Program-made: the position numbers and the translations under genes
The notes under the pieces: model-generated
What the model was told of the DNA's origin: nothing
Database searches by the model: none
Seen by the model: only the letters and a program-made list of their open reading frames with translations
Origin: Streptomyces sp. BA2
Lineage (GTDB): Bacteria; Actinomycetota; Actinomycetes; Streptomycetales; Streptomycetaceae
DNA length: 64,000 nt
Assembly (NCBI RefSeq): GCF_009769735.1
Contig: NZ_WSRO01000002.1
Span: 7,799,001-7,863,000, forward strand
Direction: 5' to 3'
Shown: in pieces, positions 16,055 through 24,287 of the stretch
How the letters are laid out: each line of letters starts with the position of its first letter
How positions within the stretch are numbered: the stretch's first letter is position 1

Positions 16055-18625
16055 ATGACATCCCCCCATCGCACATGCGCGGACGGCGTCCCCGACAAGC
16101 CTGTTCTCGACGGGCTCGAAGAGAAATGGTCGCGGCGATGGGACGAGGCGGGCGTATACGCCTTCGACCGCTCCAGGACGCGGGACGAGATCTTCTCCGT
16201 CGACACCCCGCCGCCCACGGTCAGCGGCTCCTTGCACGTCGGACACGTCTTCTCGTACACGCACACCGACACCGTCGCCCGCTATCAGCGCATGCGCGGC
16301 AAGGAAGTCTTCTATCCGATGGGCTGGGACGACAACGGCCTGCCGACGGAACGCCGCGTCCAGATCCACTTCGGGGTGCGGTGCGATCCCGCGCTGCCGT
16401 ACGACCCGTCGTTCCGGCCGCCCGAGAAGCCGGGTAAGGAACAACTCCCCGTCTCCCGGCGGAACTTCATCGAACTGTGCCAGCAGCTCACCATCGAGGA
16501 CGAGAAGGCCTTCGAAGAACTGTGGCGGCAGCTCGGCCTGTCCGTCGACTGGTCGCGTACGTACCGGACGATCGGCACCGAGGCGCGCGCCACCGCGCAG
16601 CTCGCGTTCCTCAACAACCTGGCGCGCGGCGAGGCGTACATCACCGAGGCGCCCACGCTGTGGGACATCACCTACCGCACGGCCGTCGCGCAGGCCGAAC
16701 TGGAGGACAGGGAGCGGCCCGGCGCCTACCACCGGCTCACCTTCCACGGCCCGGACGGCCGGCCGGTCGCGATCGACACCACCCGGCCCGAACTGCTCCC
16801 GGCCTGCGTCGCCCTGGTCGTCCACCCTGATGACGAGCGCCACAAGGACCTGATCGGCGCGACGGTCCGCACCCCGCTCTTCGGCGTCGGTGTGCCGGTC
16901 GTGGCGCACCGCGCCGCTGTTCCGGACAAGGGCACGGGGATCGCGATGATCTGCACGTTCGGCGACACGGCCGACGTCACCTGGTGGCGTGAGCTGCGGC
17001 TCGCCACACGAGCGGTGATCGGCTGGGACGGCCGCTTCCTCGCCCAGCCGCCGAGCGGAGTCGAATCGGCACGAGCCGTCGCCGCGTACGCGCAATTGGC
17101 GGGCGCCACGGCGCACACCGCGCGGGAGCGTGTCGTGGAGCTGCTGCGGGCGAGCGGTGAACTGGAGGGCGAGCCGCGGCCCGTCACGCACGCCGTGAAG
17201 TTCTACGAGAAGGGCGACCGGCCCCTGGAGATCGTCACCACCCGGCAGTGGTACCTGCGCAACGGCGGCCGCGACGAGCGGCTGCGGGACGAACTCCTGG
17301 CACGCGGCGGTGAGTTGGCGTGGCATCCGCCGCACATGCGGGTGCGCTACGAGAACTGGGTCGGCGGCCTCAACGGCGACTGGCTGGTCAGCCGGCAGCG
17401 CTTCTTCGGCGTGCCGATCCCCGTCTGGTATCCGCTGGACGCCCACGGCGAGCCGGACTACGCCCACCCGATCGTCCCGGACGCCTCCGCCCTGCCCGTC
17501 GATCCGAGCGCGGAGGCGCCGCCCGGATACGAGGACGACCGGCGTGGCGTGCCGCACGGCTTCACCGGCGACCCGGACGTCATGGACACCTGGGCCACGT
17601 CCTCGCTCACCCCGCAGATCGCCGGCGGCTGGCGCTCGGACCCGGATCTGTTCGCGCGGGTCTTCCCCATGGACGTCCGGCCGCAGGCCCACGAGATCAT
17701 CCGTACCTGGCTGTTCGCGACGGTGGTGCGCGCGCACGCCGAGCAGGGGGAGCTGCCCTGGCGTCATGCCGCGATCTCCGGCTGGATCCTCGACCCGCAT
17801 CGCAAGAAGATGTCGAAGACCAAGTCGAACGCGGTCACGCCCGGGGACCTGCTCGCCCGGCACGGCTCCGACGCGGTCCGCTACTGGGCGGCGAGCGGGC
17901 GGCCCGGCACGGACACGGCGTTCGACGTCGGCCAGATGAAGGTCGGCCGCCGCCTGGCGACGAAGATCCTGAACGTCGGCAAGTTCGTCCTTGGCCTCGG
18001 GGCCGGGGACGGACCGGCGGCTCCGGTCACCGACCCGCTCGACCGGGCGGTGCTCGCCGAACTCGCCGCGACCGTCGAGGAGGCGACCGCGGCCTTCGAC
18101 GACTTCGACTACGCGCGGGCGCTGGAGCGTACGGAACGGTTCTTCTGGAGCTTCTGCGACGACTACGTGGAGCTGGTGAAGGCGCGGGCGTACGGCGACC
18201 AAGGGGCGGGCGCGGGAACGGAGTCGGCGCGCGTGACGCTGCGGGCCGTGCTCGACGCGCTGGTCCGGCTGTTCGCGCCGGTCCTGCCGTTCGTGACGGA
18301 GGAGGTGTGGTCCTGGTACGCCCAGGGCTCCGTCCACCGCGCGGCGTGGCCCACTCCTGAGGTCCCTGCCGGAGCGGACGCGCAGGTCCTCGCGACGGCT
18401 TCGGAGGTCATCGCGGCGATCCGCAGGGCGAAGTCGGAGGCGCGGCTGTCCATGCGGGCGGAGGTCGCGGGCCTCGTGGTGACGGGGCCGCGGGTGAGCC
18501 TGGAGCGCTTCAGGGCCGCGGAGGCCGATGTGTGTGCCGCGGGGCGCGTCGGGGCGGTTGAGCTGAGGGAGAGCGGGGCCCGGCTGGAGACCGAGGTCCG
18601 CGTCCGGGCGGCCGACCCCGGCTGA
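16055..18625 (+). CDS. valS: valyl-tRNA synthetase
   Basis: 856 residues, class I aminoacyl-tRNA synthetase. The signature HVGH (61-64) lies in PPPTVSGSLHVGHVF, and KMSKT is at 585-589. The editing domain and the C-terminal anticodon-binding domain are present. It charges tRNA-Val and edits threonine mischarges. The N-terminus and features such as DDNGLPTERRVQ resemble the archaeal-like ValS branch found in actinomycetes and differ from the longer form with PPPNVTGSLHLGHA. The genome may therefore carry a second valS. GGAGG is only one base from this ATG, so the true start could be a nearby alternative codon. Confidence 0.9.
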   Translation: MTSPHRTCADGVPDKPVLDGLEEKWSRRWDEAGVYAFDRSRTRDEIFSVDTPPPTVSGSLHVGHVFSYTHTDTVARYQRMRGKEVFYPMGWDDNGLPTERRVQIHFGVRCDPALPYDPSFRPPEKPGKEQLPVSRRNFIELCQQLTIEDEKAFEELWRQLGLSVDWSRTYRTIGTEARATAQLAFLNNLARGEAYITEAPTLWDITYRTAVAQAELEDRERPGAYHRLTFHGPDGRPVAIDTTRPELLPACVALVVHPDDERHKDLIGATVRTPLFGVGVPVVAHRAAVPDKGTGIAMICTFGDTADVTWWRELRLATRAVIGWDGRFLAQPPSGVESARAVAAYAQLAGATAHTARERVVELLRASGELEGEPRPVTHAVKFYEKGDRPLEIVTTRQWYLRNGGRDERLRDELLARGGELAWHPPHMRVRYENWVGGLNGDWLVSRQRFFGVPIPVWYPLDAHGEPDYAHPIVPDASALPVDPSAEAPPGYEDDRRGVPHGFTGDPDVMDTWATSSLTPQIAGGWRSDPDLFARVFPMDVRPQAHEIIRTWLFATVVRAHAEQGELPWRHAAISGWILDPHRKKMSKTKSNAVTPGDLLARHGSDAVRYWAASGRPGTDTAFDVGQMKVGRRLATKILNVGKFVLGLGAGDGPAAPVTDPLDRAVLAELAATVEEATAAFDDFDYARALERTERFFWSFCDDYVELVKARAYGDQGAGAGTESARVTLRAVLDALVRLFAPVLPFVTEEVWSWYAQGSVHRAAWPTPEVPAGADAQVLATASEVIAAIRRAKSEARLSMRAEVAGLVVTGPRVSLERFRAAEADVCAAGRVGAVELRESGARLETEVRVRAADPG

Positions 18626-18662
18626 TCGTGTCGCGCCGGGGTCCGCTCTCCCTCGGCGGCTT

Positions 18663-18878
18663 CTATGACCTCGGGAACATGACGTCGCTGGCCGCGTTCA
18701 CAAAGGGCGCGGCCATGCTGGCGAACGCCGACGCGCCCTGCGCGAGCGGCTTGAGAGGGTCGACCGAGGCTGACTTACCGCCGGGCTTTGGGTCGGCGGC
18801 GACGGCTGACGCACCGCTCTGCAGGGCGGCGACAGCTACGAGCAGGACAACGGCACGCTGAAAGGTACGAGATCGCAT
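18663..18878 (-). CDS. small secreted protein
   Basis: 71 residues from ATG 18878, with GAGG eight bases upstream. The N-terminus MRSRTFQRAVVLLVAVAAL and the cleavage site near SAVAADPK form a typical Sec signal, leaving a mature peptide of about 43 residues rich in Ala and Pro. No cysteine or known domain is present. The opposite-strand frame over the same DNA has no start signal or signal peptide and was dismissed. It is divergent from the terpene cyclase. Confidence 0.6.
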   Translation of the reverse strand: MRSRTFQRAVVLLVAVAALQSGASAVAADPKPGGKSASVDPLKPLAQGASAFASMAAPFVNAASDVMFPRS

Positions 18879-19104
18879 GCTTGCCTCAACGACGGGTGTT
18901 GCCCCTGGTCACAGGCGTGCCGAAAGTGTGATCTAAGGGGTAGCCGCGGGGCGCGAAGTCAACGGCGTATCTGCCGCCATTCCTTTGATGGATGCGGTCG
19001 GCTCTCGGGCACGTCTCGTCGCGTCGCCGCAGGAGGTCGCAGATGATCGTGACTCATCCCTCATCCCCCATCCCTCGTCCTTTCGCCGGAAGGTGCATGT
19101 CGCC

Positions 19105-20178
19105 ATGGAATTGCGATTGTCCGAAGTGGAACTTCCGCCGCTCTACTGCCCGTTGGAATCCTCCCTGCACCCCCATGTCCGGGACATCGAAAAGCGAGCC
19201 GTGGAATGGATCGGGACCAGCGGTATGTGCGCGTCGGAAAAGGAGAAGGCGTGGGTCGTGGCGACCCACAGCGCTGACTTCTTCGCCCGTTTCGCTCCCG
19301 TGGCGGACGACGACCGGTTGCTGGCGGCCGTCCTGTGGGTCTACTGGGGCTTCGGGTTCGACGACGCGCGCTGTGACAGCGGACCGCTGAGCGGACGCCC
19401 CGCTCAGTTCAACGCCCTGGCGGGGTTGGTGCAGCGGGCATGCGAGACCGACTCGGCTTCGGCCGACGACCGGTTCATCGGAGCCCTGCAGGACATCATG
19501 CGTCGCTTCCGCTCCTTCGCCCCGCCCACGCAGGTGCACCGCTTCGTACAGGCACACCGGGCCTGGCTGTCGGGAGTGTCCTGGCAGATCGGCAACCAGG
19601 CGCTTGGCCGCATGCCGGGTCTCGACGAATTCCTCGCGATGCGGCTGTTGTCGGCGGGCGGTTTCCCCACGATGGCGCTGCTGGAACTGGCCACCGGAGC
19701 CGAGGTGCCCGACCGGGAGCTCCATCACCCGGCGGTGCGGGCGCTGACCGAGATGGCGGCCATGGTGGCCTCCCTCGACAACGACCGGCACTCGCTGCAC
19801 AAGGAGATGAGCCACAGCCAGGCCGACCAGAACATCTACACCGTGCTCATGGCCGAGCGGGAAGTCCCGCTTCAGGAGGCCGTCCACCAGGCCAACGCGC
19901 TGCGCGATCGCATCCTGCGACGTTTCCTCCAGCTGCACGACCGCGTCAGGCCGGCCGCCGGGGCGGACCTCGCGACGTACCTGCAGGGTCTGCGGTACGG
20001 CGTGCGCGGAAACAACGAGTGGGGGATGCGCGTCCCCCGCTACCTCAGCCTCGGCCACTGGCCGGAGAAGACGGAGGACGCGAACATCACGTGGGCCGAT
20101 GAACCGTCCGACCACCGTCCGGGACCGGTGGAGAACGCGCCCTGCGTCGCCTGGTGGTGGGACCGGGACCTCGGCTGA
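19105..20178 (+). CDS. class I terpene cyclase
   Basis: 357 residues from ATG 19105, with GGAAGG 11 bases upstream; the open frame reaches 18985. The metal-binding Asp-rich motif is DDARCD (86-91), the NSE triad is NDRHSLHKE (226-234), and a late RY pair occurs in RVPRYLSLG. All parts needed to ionise an isoprenyl diphosphate and cyclise it are present. The sequence is not geosmin, 2-methylisoborneol or epi-isozizaene synthase by its motifs. A GGPP-synthase-like gene 2.8 kb away hints at a diterpene (C20) product, but a C15 substrate is possible. One base separates its stop from that of the convergent CAP gene. Confidence 0.85.
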   Translation: MELRLSEVELPPLYCPLESSLHPHVRDIEKRAVEWIGTSGMCASEKEKAWVVATHSADFFARFAPVADDDRLLAAVLWVYWGFGFDDARCDSGPLSGRPAQFNALAGLVQRACETDSASADDRFIGALQDIMRRFRSFAPPTQVHRFVQAHRAWLSGVSWQIGNQALGRMPGLDEFLAMRLLSAGGFPTMALLELATGAEVPDRELHHPAVRALTEMAAMVASLDNDRHSLHKEMSHSQADQNIYTVLMAEREVPLQEAVHQANALRDRILRRFLQLHDRVRPAAGADLATYLQGLRYGVRGNNEWGMRVPRYLSLGHWPEKTEDANITWADEPSDHRPGPVENAPCVAWWWDRDLG

Positions 20179-20179
20179 C

Positions 20180-20665
20180 TCATTGGGGTGCGGCCAGATC
20201 CACCGCCCACCACGGGCCGTTGTCACCTGCCGCCACACCGACGCCCGCGTGGGTGTAGCGGCAGGCGAGGATGATGGCCCGGTGCGGGGGGCTGTCCATC
20301 CACCTCTCGACGGCGGCACCCGCGGTGGTCGGTCCGACGACCAGGACCTCGCCACTGGAAGCGGGCCGGTAGCCGGCCGCGCGCATCCGGTCGGCCGGAC
20401 GGCTCCCGTCGTGCCCCCTGTGGGTGAGCCGCTCATGGCGGGCCATGTCGGCGCTGTGTCCCTGGGCGGCCCGGTTGAGCGAGTGCCGCAGCCGGATTCG
20501 CGGACATCCCGCTTCGGTACGGCGCTGGTTGATCTCGTCGGCCATGTCGTCCTGCGGGTCGCCAGCGGCGACGGGGTAGGGCGGCGGTCCGGGATCACGG
20601 GGTTCGGCCCGGGCCGACGGCGCGCAGAGCAGCAGCAACGCAAGGACATACATCACGCGGCGCAC
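20180..20665 (-). CDS. secreted CAP-domain (SCP/PR-1-like) protein
   Basis: 161 residues from GTG 20665, with AAAGG seven bases upstream; ATG 20653 is an alternative. MYVLALLLLCAPSARAEP is a Sec signal. The mature part is a CAP domain: ADEINQRRTEAGCPRIRLR, then HSADMARHERLTHRGHDGS and WMDSPPHRAIILACRYTHAG. These correspond to the usual H...GEN...NWxxSxxHR signature, with GEV in place of GEN. Bacterial CAP proteins are extracellular and their activity is mostly unknown. The reading frame upstream of 20665 is charged and repetitive and is unlikely to be translated. It sits inside the terpene locus. Confidence 0.75.
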   Translation of the reverse strand: MRRVMYVLALLLLCAPSARAEPRDPGPPPYPVAAGDPQDDMADEINQRRTEAGCPRIRLRHSLNRAAQGHSADMARHERLTHRGHDGSRPADRMRAAGYRPASSGEVLVVGPTTAGAAVERWMDSPPHRAIILACRYTHAGVGVAAGDNGPWWAVDLAAPQ

Positions 20666-20832
20666 CGTCCGGCCTTTCCGGTCATCATTTTTCTTTCTTC
20701 CCTTTTCGCTTTCCCTTTTTCGGTGAGCTTCGAGAAAGTCGGCATCGTCTGGCCCGGTGCCAGTCGCGAAACTACTAGGCTGAAATCGTTCACTCTCCCT
20801 GCATTTCCCTTTCTTTCCGTAGGAGGACTCTG

Positions 20833-21087
20833 ATGTCGTTGCGTCTTCGTCGTCTCGCTGTTGTGTCGCTCGCCGCTCTCGCCCTGACGGCCGGCGGCAC
20901 GGCAACCGCCGCCGCCACGTCCCTGCCGCCCCAGGCCGTGACCTACCCGGGCCCGGGCGGCTACCCCGTACCCGGCGACCACGACCACGATCACGACCAC
21001 GACGAAGAGCCCCTGCACGTCGGGCCGTTCGACGTCCCGCGCGAGGGCGCCGTCTCGGGCGGTTTCCGGTGGGACCTCGAGGACTAG
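20833..21087 (+). CDS. small secreted His/Asp-repeat protein
   Basis: 84 residues from ATG 20833 with an ideal AGGAGGA. RLAVVSLAALALTAGGTATAAA is a Sec signal. The mature peptide of about 56 residues has a Pro/Gly segment and then GDHDHDHDHDEEPLH, four tandem His-Asp pairs that could bind zinc, nickel or copper at the surface. It has no cysteine and no known domain. It is divergent from the CAP gene, 167 bases apart, and ends at a bidirectional terminator. A metal-buffering role is only inferred from composition. Confidence 0.7.
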   Translation: MSLRLRRLAVVSLAALALTAGGTATAAATSLPPQAVTYPGPGGYPVPGDHDHDHDHDEEPLHVGPFDVPREGAVSGGFRWDLED

Positions 21088-21105
21088 GGGCGTTCCGGGC
21101 CGCGG

Positions 21106-21137
21106 CGGCCTCCTCCCGGATGACCGGGGGGAGGCCG
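21106..21137. terminator. bidirectional terminator between His/Asp protein and ABC permease
   Basis: Arms CGGCCTCCTCCCGG (21106-21119) and CCGGGGGGAGGCCG (21124-21137) pair with one mismatch over a four-base loop between two convergent genes. Confidence 0.65.
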
Positions 21138-21158
21138 TTCGTCTGTGCCCGGCCGGTC

Positions 21159-21920
21159 TCACCGCTTGAGGGTGGCGGCGCTCGCGACGAGCACGACGAT
21201 CACGCAGGCCAGGATCAGCAAGGCGTCCCTGATGAACAGGCCGGTGACGCCGGAATGCCTGGCGGCCTCGCCCGCGGCTTGGACGGCGTAGGTCATGGGC
21301 ATCAGCTGCGCCGCGCCCGACAGAGCTCCCTGCATCTGGTCGCGCGGCACGAAGAGCCCGCACACCAGGAACTGCGGCAGGACGCCCGCCGGCAGGAACT
21401 GCACCGCCTGGAACTCGTTGCGGGCGAAGGCGCTCACCAGCAGCCCCAGGGCCAGACCGAGCAACGCGCCGAGCATGGCGATGACCATCAACAGGTAGGC
21501 GGGGCCCTTGATGTCAAGGCCCAGCGGTCCGATGGACAGGAGGGTGGAGAGCACCGCCTGGGCCAGTGCCAGGAAGGTGAAGGCGAGGCTGTAGCCGAGC
21601 ACGATGTCCAGTCGCCTTACCGGCATGGTGAGCAGTCGCTCGGCGGTGCCGGTGGTGCGTTCTCGCAGGGTGGAGACGGACGCCACCAGATACATCACGA
21701 TGACCGGGAAGATGCCGAAGACCTGGGGGCCCACTCGCTCGAAGGTGGACTCCGAGTCGTGGAACATCAGCTTGAGCAGCACCATCAGCATGCAGGGAAT
21801 GCCCAGGAGCAAGGCGGTGCTGCCCTTGTCGCGCGAGATCTGCTGCAGGACGCGCAGAGCTGTCGCACCGGTGATGGTGGGAGAGAAGGGCAGCCGGTCG
21901 ACCAGACGGGAGTGGTTCAC
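21159..21920 (-). CDS. ABC-2 type transporter permease
   Basis: 253 residues from GTG 21920, which overlaps the stop of the ATPase gene as GTGA. Six hydrophobic helices are visible, starting at TALLLGIPCMLMVLLKLMF. The ABC-2 signature block is TLRERTTGTAERLLTMPVRRLDIVLGY, here in the stretch ERTTGTAERLLTMPVRRLD. It forms an exporter with the adjacent ATPase; drugs, lipids or terpenoids are the usual cargo. Being inside the terpene locus, export of its product is a natural but unproven idea. Confidence 0.85.
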   Translation of the reverse strand: MNHSRLVDRLPFSPTITGATALRVLQQISRDKGSTALLLGIPCMLMVLLKLMFHDSESTFERVGPQVFGIFPVIVMYLVASVSTLRERTTGTAERLLTMPVRRLDIVLGYSLAFTFLALAQAVLSTLLSIGPLGLDIKGPAYLLMVIAMLGALLGLALGLLVSAFARNEFQAVQFLPAGVLPQFLVCGLFVPRDQMQGALSGAAQLMPMTYAVQAAGEAARHSGVTGLFIRDALLILACVIVVLVASAATLKR

Positions 21921-22801
21921 GAGCGGGCGTCCGTGGCGAAGTAGGCCCGCTCGGCTTCGGGCGCCGACGCCTGGTCGAGCAGCCCGGGGACGTCGGTCAA
22001 CAGGCTCTGTGCGGCGGCCCGTTGCCGGGCGCGTGCGTCGGCCGTGGCGGAGGCCTGCACCAAGTGCATGAACGCCTCTTCCACATCCGTACATCTGGTG
22101 TGCCCCAGGAGCGTGGCCCGGTCCGCACTGGCAAGGAGGCGACCGGAGCGCATCAACAGCAACCGGTCGCAGCGGTCGGCCTCGTCCATGGCATGACTGG
22201 AGATCAGCAGCGTCGTGCCCTCCGCGGCCAGCCGTTGGAACACCACCCACAGCTCCCGGCGCACCATGGGGTCGAGACCGACCGTCGGTTCGTCCATCAC
22301 CAGCAGGGCGGGCTTGTTCAGGAGCGCGACGGCGAGCGAGACCCGTGAGTACTGGCCGCCCGAGAGGCGGGTGACGAGCTTGTCGGCGTAGTCGGCGAGG
22401 TCGACCTCCTTGACCACGCGGACCACCGCGTCCTCTCGACGCCAGCCCCGCATCCCCAGGGCGGCGGCGAAGTACCGCAGATTCTCGAGGACGGTCAGGT
22501 CCGCGTACACCGAGGGGGCCTGAGTGACATAGCCGACGCGGGTCTTCAGCTGCCCGGCGCCGGCCGCGTGCCCAAGCACCTGGACGTGGCCCGCCGTTGC
22601 CTGCTGTACGCCCACCACGGAACGCAGCAGCGTCGTCTTCCCGCAACCGCTGGGACCGAGCAGGCCGACGACGCAACCGCGGGGGATGGTGAAGGTGACG
22701 TTCGACAGAATCGTCTGGCTGCCACGGGCCACGTGCAGCCCGTAGGCGGAAACGGCCGGAAGATCGCCCGGGAGGTCTGGACTTGGCTCGGTCTGCTGCA
22801 C
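21917..22801 (-). CDS. ABC transporter ATP-binding protein
   Basis: 294 residues if started at GTG 22801, which has GGGGA five bases upstream. The frame is open to a TTG at 22888 and there is another GTG pair near 22825, so the start is uncertain. Walker A is GPSGCGKTT, the signature is LSGGQYSR, and Walker B is LLVMDEPTVGLDP. SHAMDEADRCDRLLLM is the H-loop region typical of ABC-2 drug and lipid exporters. It energises the permease encoded by the overlapping next gene. The C-terminal 60 residues after the ATPase core are Ala-rich and not conserved in any pattern I know. Confidence 0.88.
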   Translation of the reverse strand: MQQTEPSPDLPGDLPAVSAYGLHVARGSQTILSNVTFTIPRGCVVGLLGPSGCGKTTLLRSVVGVQQATAGHVQVLGHAAGAGQLKTRVGYVTQAPSVYADLTVLENLRYFAAALGMRGWRREDAVVRVVKEVDLADYADKLVTRLSGGQYSRVSLAVALLNKPALLVMDEPTVGLDPMVRRELWVVFQRLAAEGTTLLISSHAMDEADRCDRLLLMRSGRLLASADRATLLGHTRCTDVEEAFMHLVQASATADARARQRAAAQSLLTDVPGLLDQASAPEAERAYFATDARS

Positions 22802-22933
22802 GACATCCCCGCGTTTCTTCACCACGTTCCGTTTCGCGCGCCACGCCACAGCAGGGCAGATGCCACAAAACGGCCACCGCACGGACAACGGCCCACCCGG
22901 GCCAAAGTCACGCCCGCGCGCCGCTCCTCTTTG

Positions 22934-22974
22934 GGGCAGCCCCTGGTCAGGTCTGTGGGCAGCCCCTGGTCAGG
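22934..22974. repeat. two identical 18-bp direct repeats
   Basis: GGGCAGCCCCTGGTCAGG occurs at 22934-22951 and again at 22957-22974. The second copy covers the stop codon of the prenyltransferase gene, so the duplication is just downstream of that gene and upstream of the ABC genes. Confidence 0.85.
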
Positions 22975-24013
22975 AGTCCCTGCGGATCATCGCCCAGGCG
23001 ATCTCCTGCAACTGCCGGTAGGCGTCCGCCGTCGGCCGGGCACACGACAACGCCCTCAGCGCGGCGGACATCTGGCGGTGCGCCTCCCGCTCGGCTGCCT
23101 GCCGGCCGCCTGCCTTCTCCACCAGTTCGCGCATCAGGGCGATGTCCTGTTCCCCGAGTGGGTGCGGCGAGCCGTACAGGGCCCGCAGCTGGTCCGCGGC
23201 CGAGTCGGTTCCGGCAAGGGCCGCCACCACGGGAAGTGACTTCTTGCGCGCCGCCAGGTCCGCTCCCACCGGCTTCCCGCTACGCGCGGTGCGGCCCCAG
23301 ATGCCGAGCAGGTCGTCGGCGCACTGGAAGGCGACGCCAAGGCAGCGGCCGAACTCCCGCAGTCCGCGGACCCGTTCGCCGTCGGCGCCTGCGAGGACGC
23401 CGCCCAGTGCGCAGGCGCAGCCCATCAGCGATCCGGTCTTGCCCTCGGCCATGGTCAGGTACTGCGCCACGGACACCTCGGACGCCTCTTCGAAAGCCAC
23501 GTCGAGGCTCTGGCCCTCGACCAGTTCGAGCATGGCCCGGACGAGTTCTTGCACCGCTGCGGCCGCGACAGGGGCGGGCGTCTCGGTGACGGCACGCATC
23601 GCGGCGACAAGGAGAGCGTCACCGGTCAGGACCGCCGACGGAGTGCCGAACACCGACCACGCGGCCCGCCGGTGGCGGCGCAGGGCGTCGCCGTCGATGA
23701 CGTCGTCGTGGAGGAGAGTGAAGTCGTGCACCAGCTCGACGGCCACCGCGCCCGGCAGAGCGCACCGGGCGTCGCCGCCGACCGCCACCGCGGAGAGGAG
23801 CGTCAGCGCAGGCCGGACCGCCTTGCTTCGACTCGGCACCGCCGGCACGGGCGCCCCCTCGGCGTCGCACCACCCGCGGTGGTAGCGGGCCACTCTCCTC
23901 TCGGGTTCAGGGAGGGCGGCCACCGCCGCCGAGAGCGCCGGAAGAAGCAGGTCGTCGACCCACCCGAGACGTGGGAACACGGCACCCGGGACGGGATCGG
24001 TGAGCTGCGACAT
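22970..24013 (-). CDS. polyprenyl diphosphate synthase, GGPP-synthase-like
   Basis: 347 residues from ATG 24013, with GAGGAG six bases upstream. The first Asp-rich motif is DDVID (103-107) in VHDFTLLHDDVIDGD. The second is DDLLG (233-237) in AFQCADDLLGIWG, where the last Asp is replaced by Gly, as in many actinobacterial relatives. GKTGSL and GKPVGADLAARKKSLPV complete the active site. It condenses isopentenyl diphosphate with allylic diphosphates, most likely making C20 geranylgeranyl diphosphate. It lies in the same direction as the ABC genes and probably heads that unit. It likely feeds the terpene cyclase at 19105. Confidence 0.85.
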   Translation of the reverse strand: MSQLTDPVPGAVFPRLGWVDDLLLPALSAAVAALPEPERRVARYHRGWCDAEGAPVPAVPSRSKAVRPALTLLSAVAVGGDARCALPGAVAVELVHDFTLLHDDVIDGDALRRHRRAAWSVFGTPSAVLTGDALLVAAMRAVTETPAPVAAAAVQELVRAMLELVEGQSLDVAFEEASEVSVAQYLTMAEGKTGSLMGCACALGGVLAGADGERVRGLREFGRCLGVAFQCADDLLGIWGRTARSGKPVGADLAARKKSLPVVAALAGTDSAADQLRALYGSPHPLGEQDIALMRELVEKAGGRQAAEREAHRQMSAALRALSCARPTADAYRQLQEIAWAMIRRDS

Positions 24014-24191
24014 GCACTACTCCTCACAGGCATAAGGGAGATGGCGCCTGCGGCCGCGCCACGTGCGCTCAGTCAATCGGCGGCGCCGACCGCGAAGACG
24101 GCGCGGCACTCCACCGCTCGAAAATGATCACTGGGGCGGACCAGCCTTCATACGGTGGACTCAGCCGACCATCGCAAGATGCCTGTCTCCG

Positions 24192-24227
24192 CCGGTGAGT
24201 CCGCCAGTGAGCCCGCCGGTGAGTCCG
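24192..24227. repeat. three 12-bp tandem repeats
   Basis: GCCGGTGAGTCC, GCCAGTGAGCCC and GCCGGTGAGTCC follow each other in the 274-base spacer between the prenyltransferase and the scramblase-like gene. No gene lies in this spacer. Confidence 0.8.
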
Positions 24228-24275
24228 ACGTCACAGGGTCCGCGAAGGGCTGGCGGACCGCCCCCGCCCGCGGGG

Positions 24276-24281
24276 TAGTGT
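24276..24281 (+). promoter_or_regulatory. -10 element of a probable leaderless gene
   Basis: TAGTGT ends six bases before the GTG start at 24288, and no Shine-Dalgarno is present. The spacing places the transcription start at or next to the start codon. The -35 is not recognisable. Confidence 0.5.
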
Positions 24282-24287
24282 GCCCGG

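Noticed and set aside
18628..18861. Plus-strand 77-codon frame opposite the small secreted protein
   Set aside because: No ribosome-binding site or signal peptide; the minus strand has both.
20666..20905. N-terminal extension of the CAP protein
   Set aside because: Charged low-complexity residues precede a clear signal peptide at the GTG 20665 / ATG 20653 starts, so the extension would destroy export.
22802..22888. TTG-initiated longer form of the ABC ATPase
   Set aside because: TTG without a Shine-Dalgarno and a Cys/Trp-rich N-terminus unlike ABC proteins; GTG 22801 has GGGGA at good spacing.
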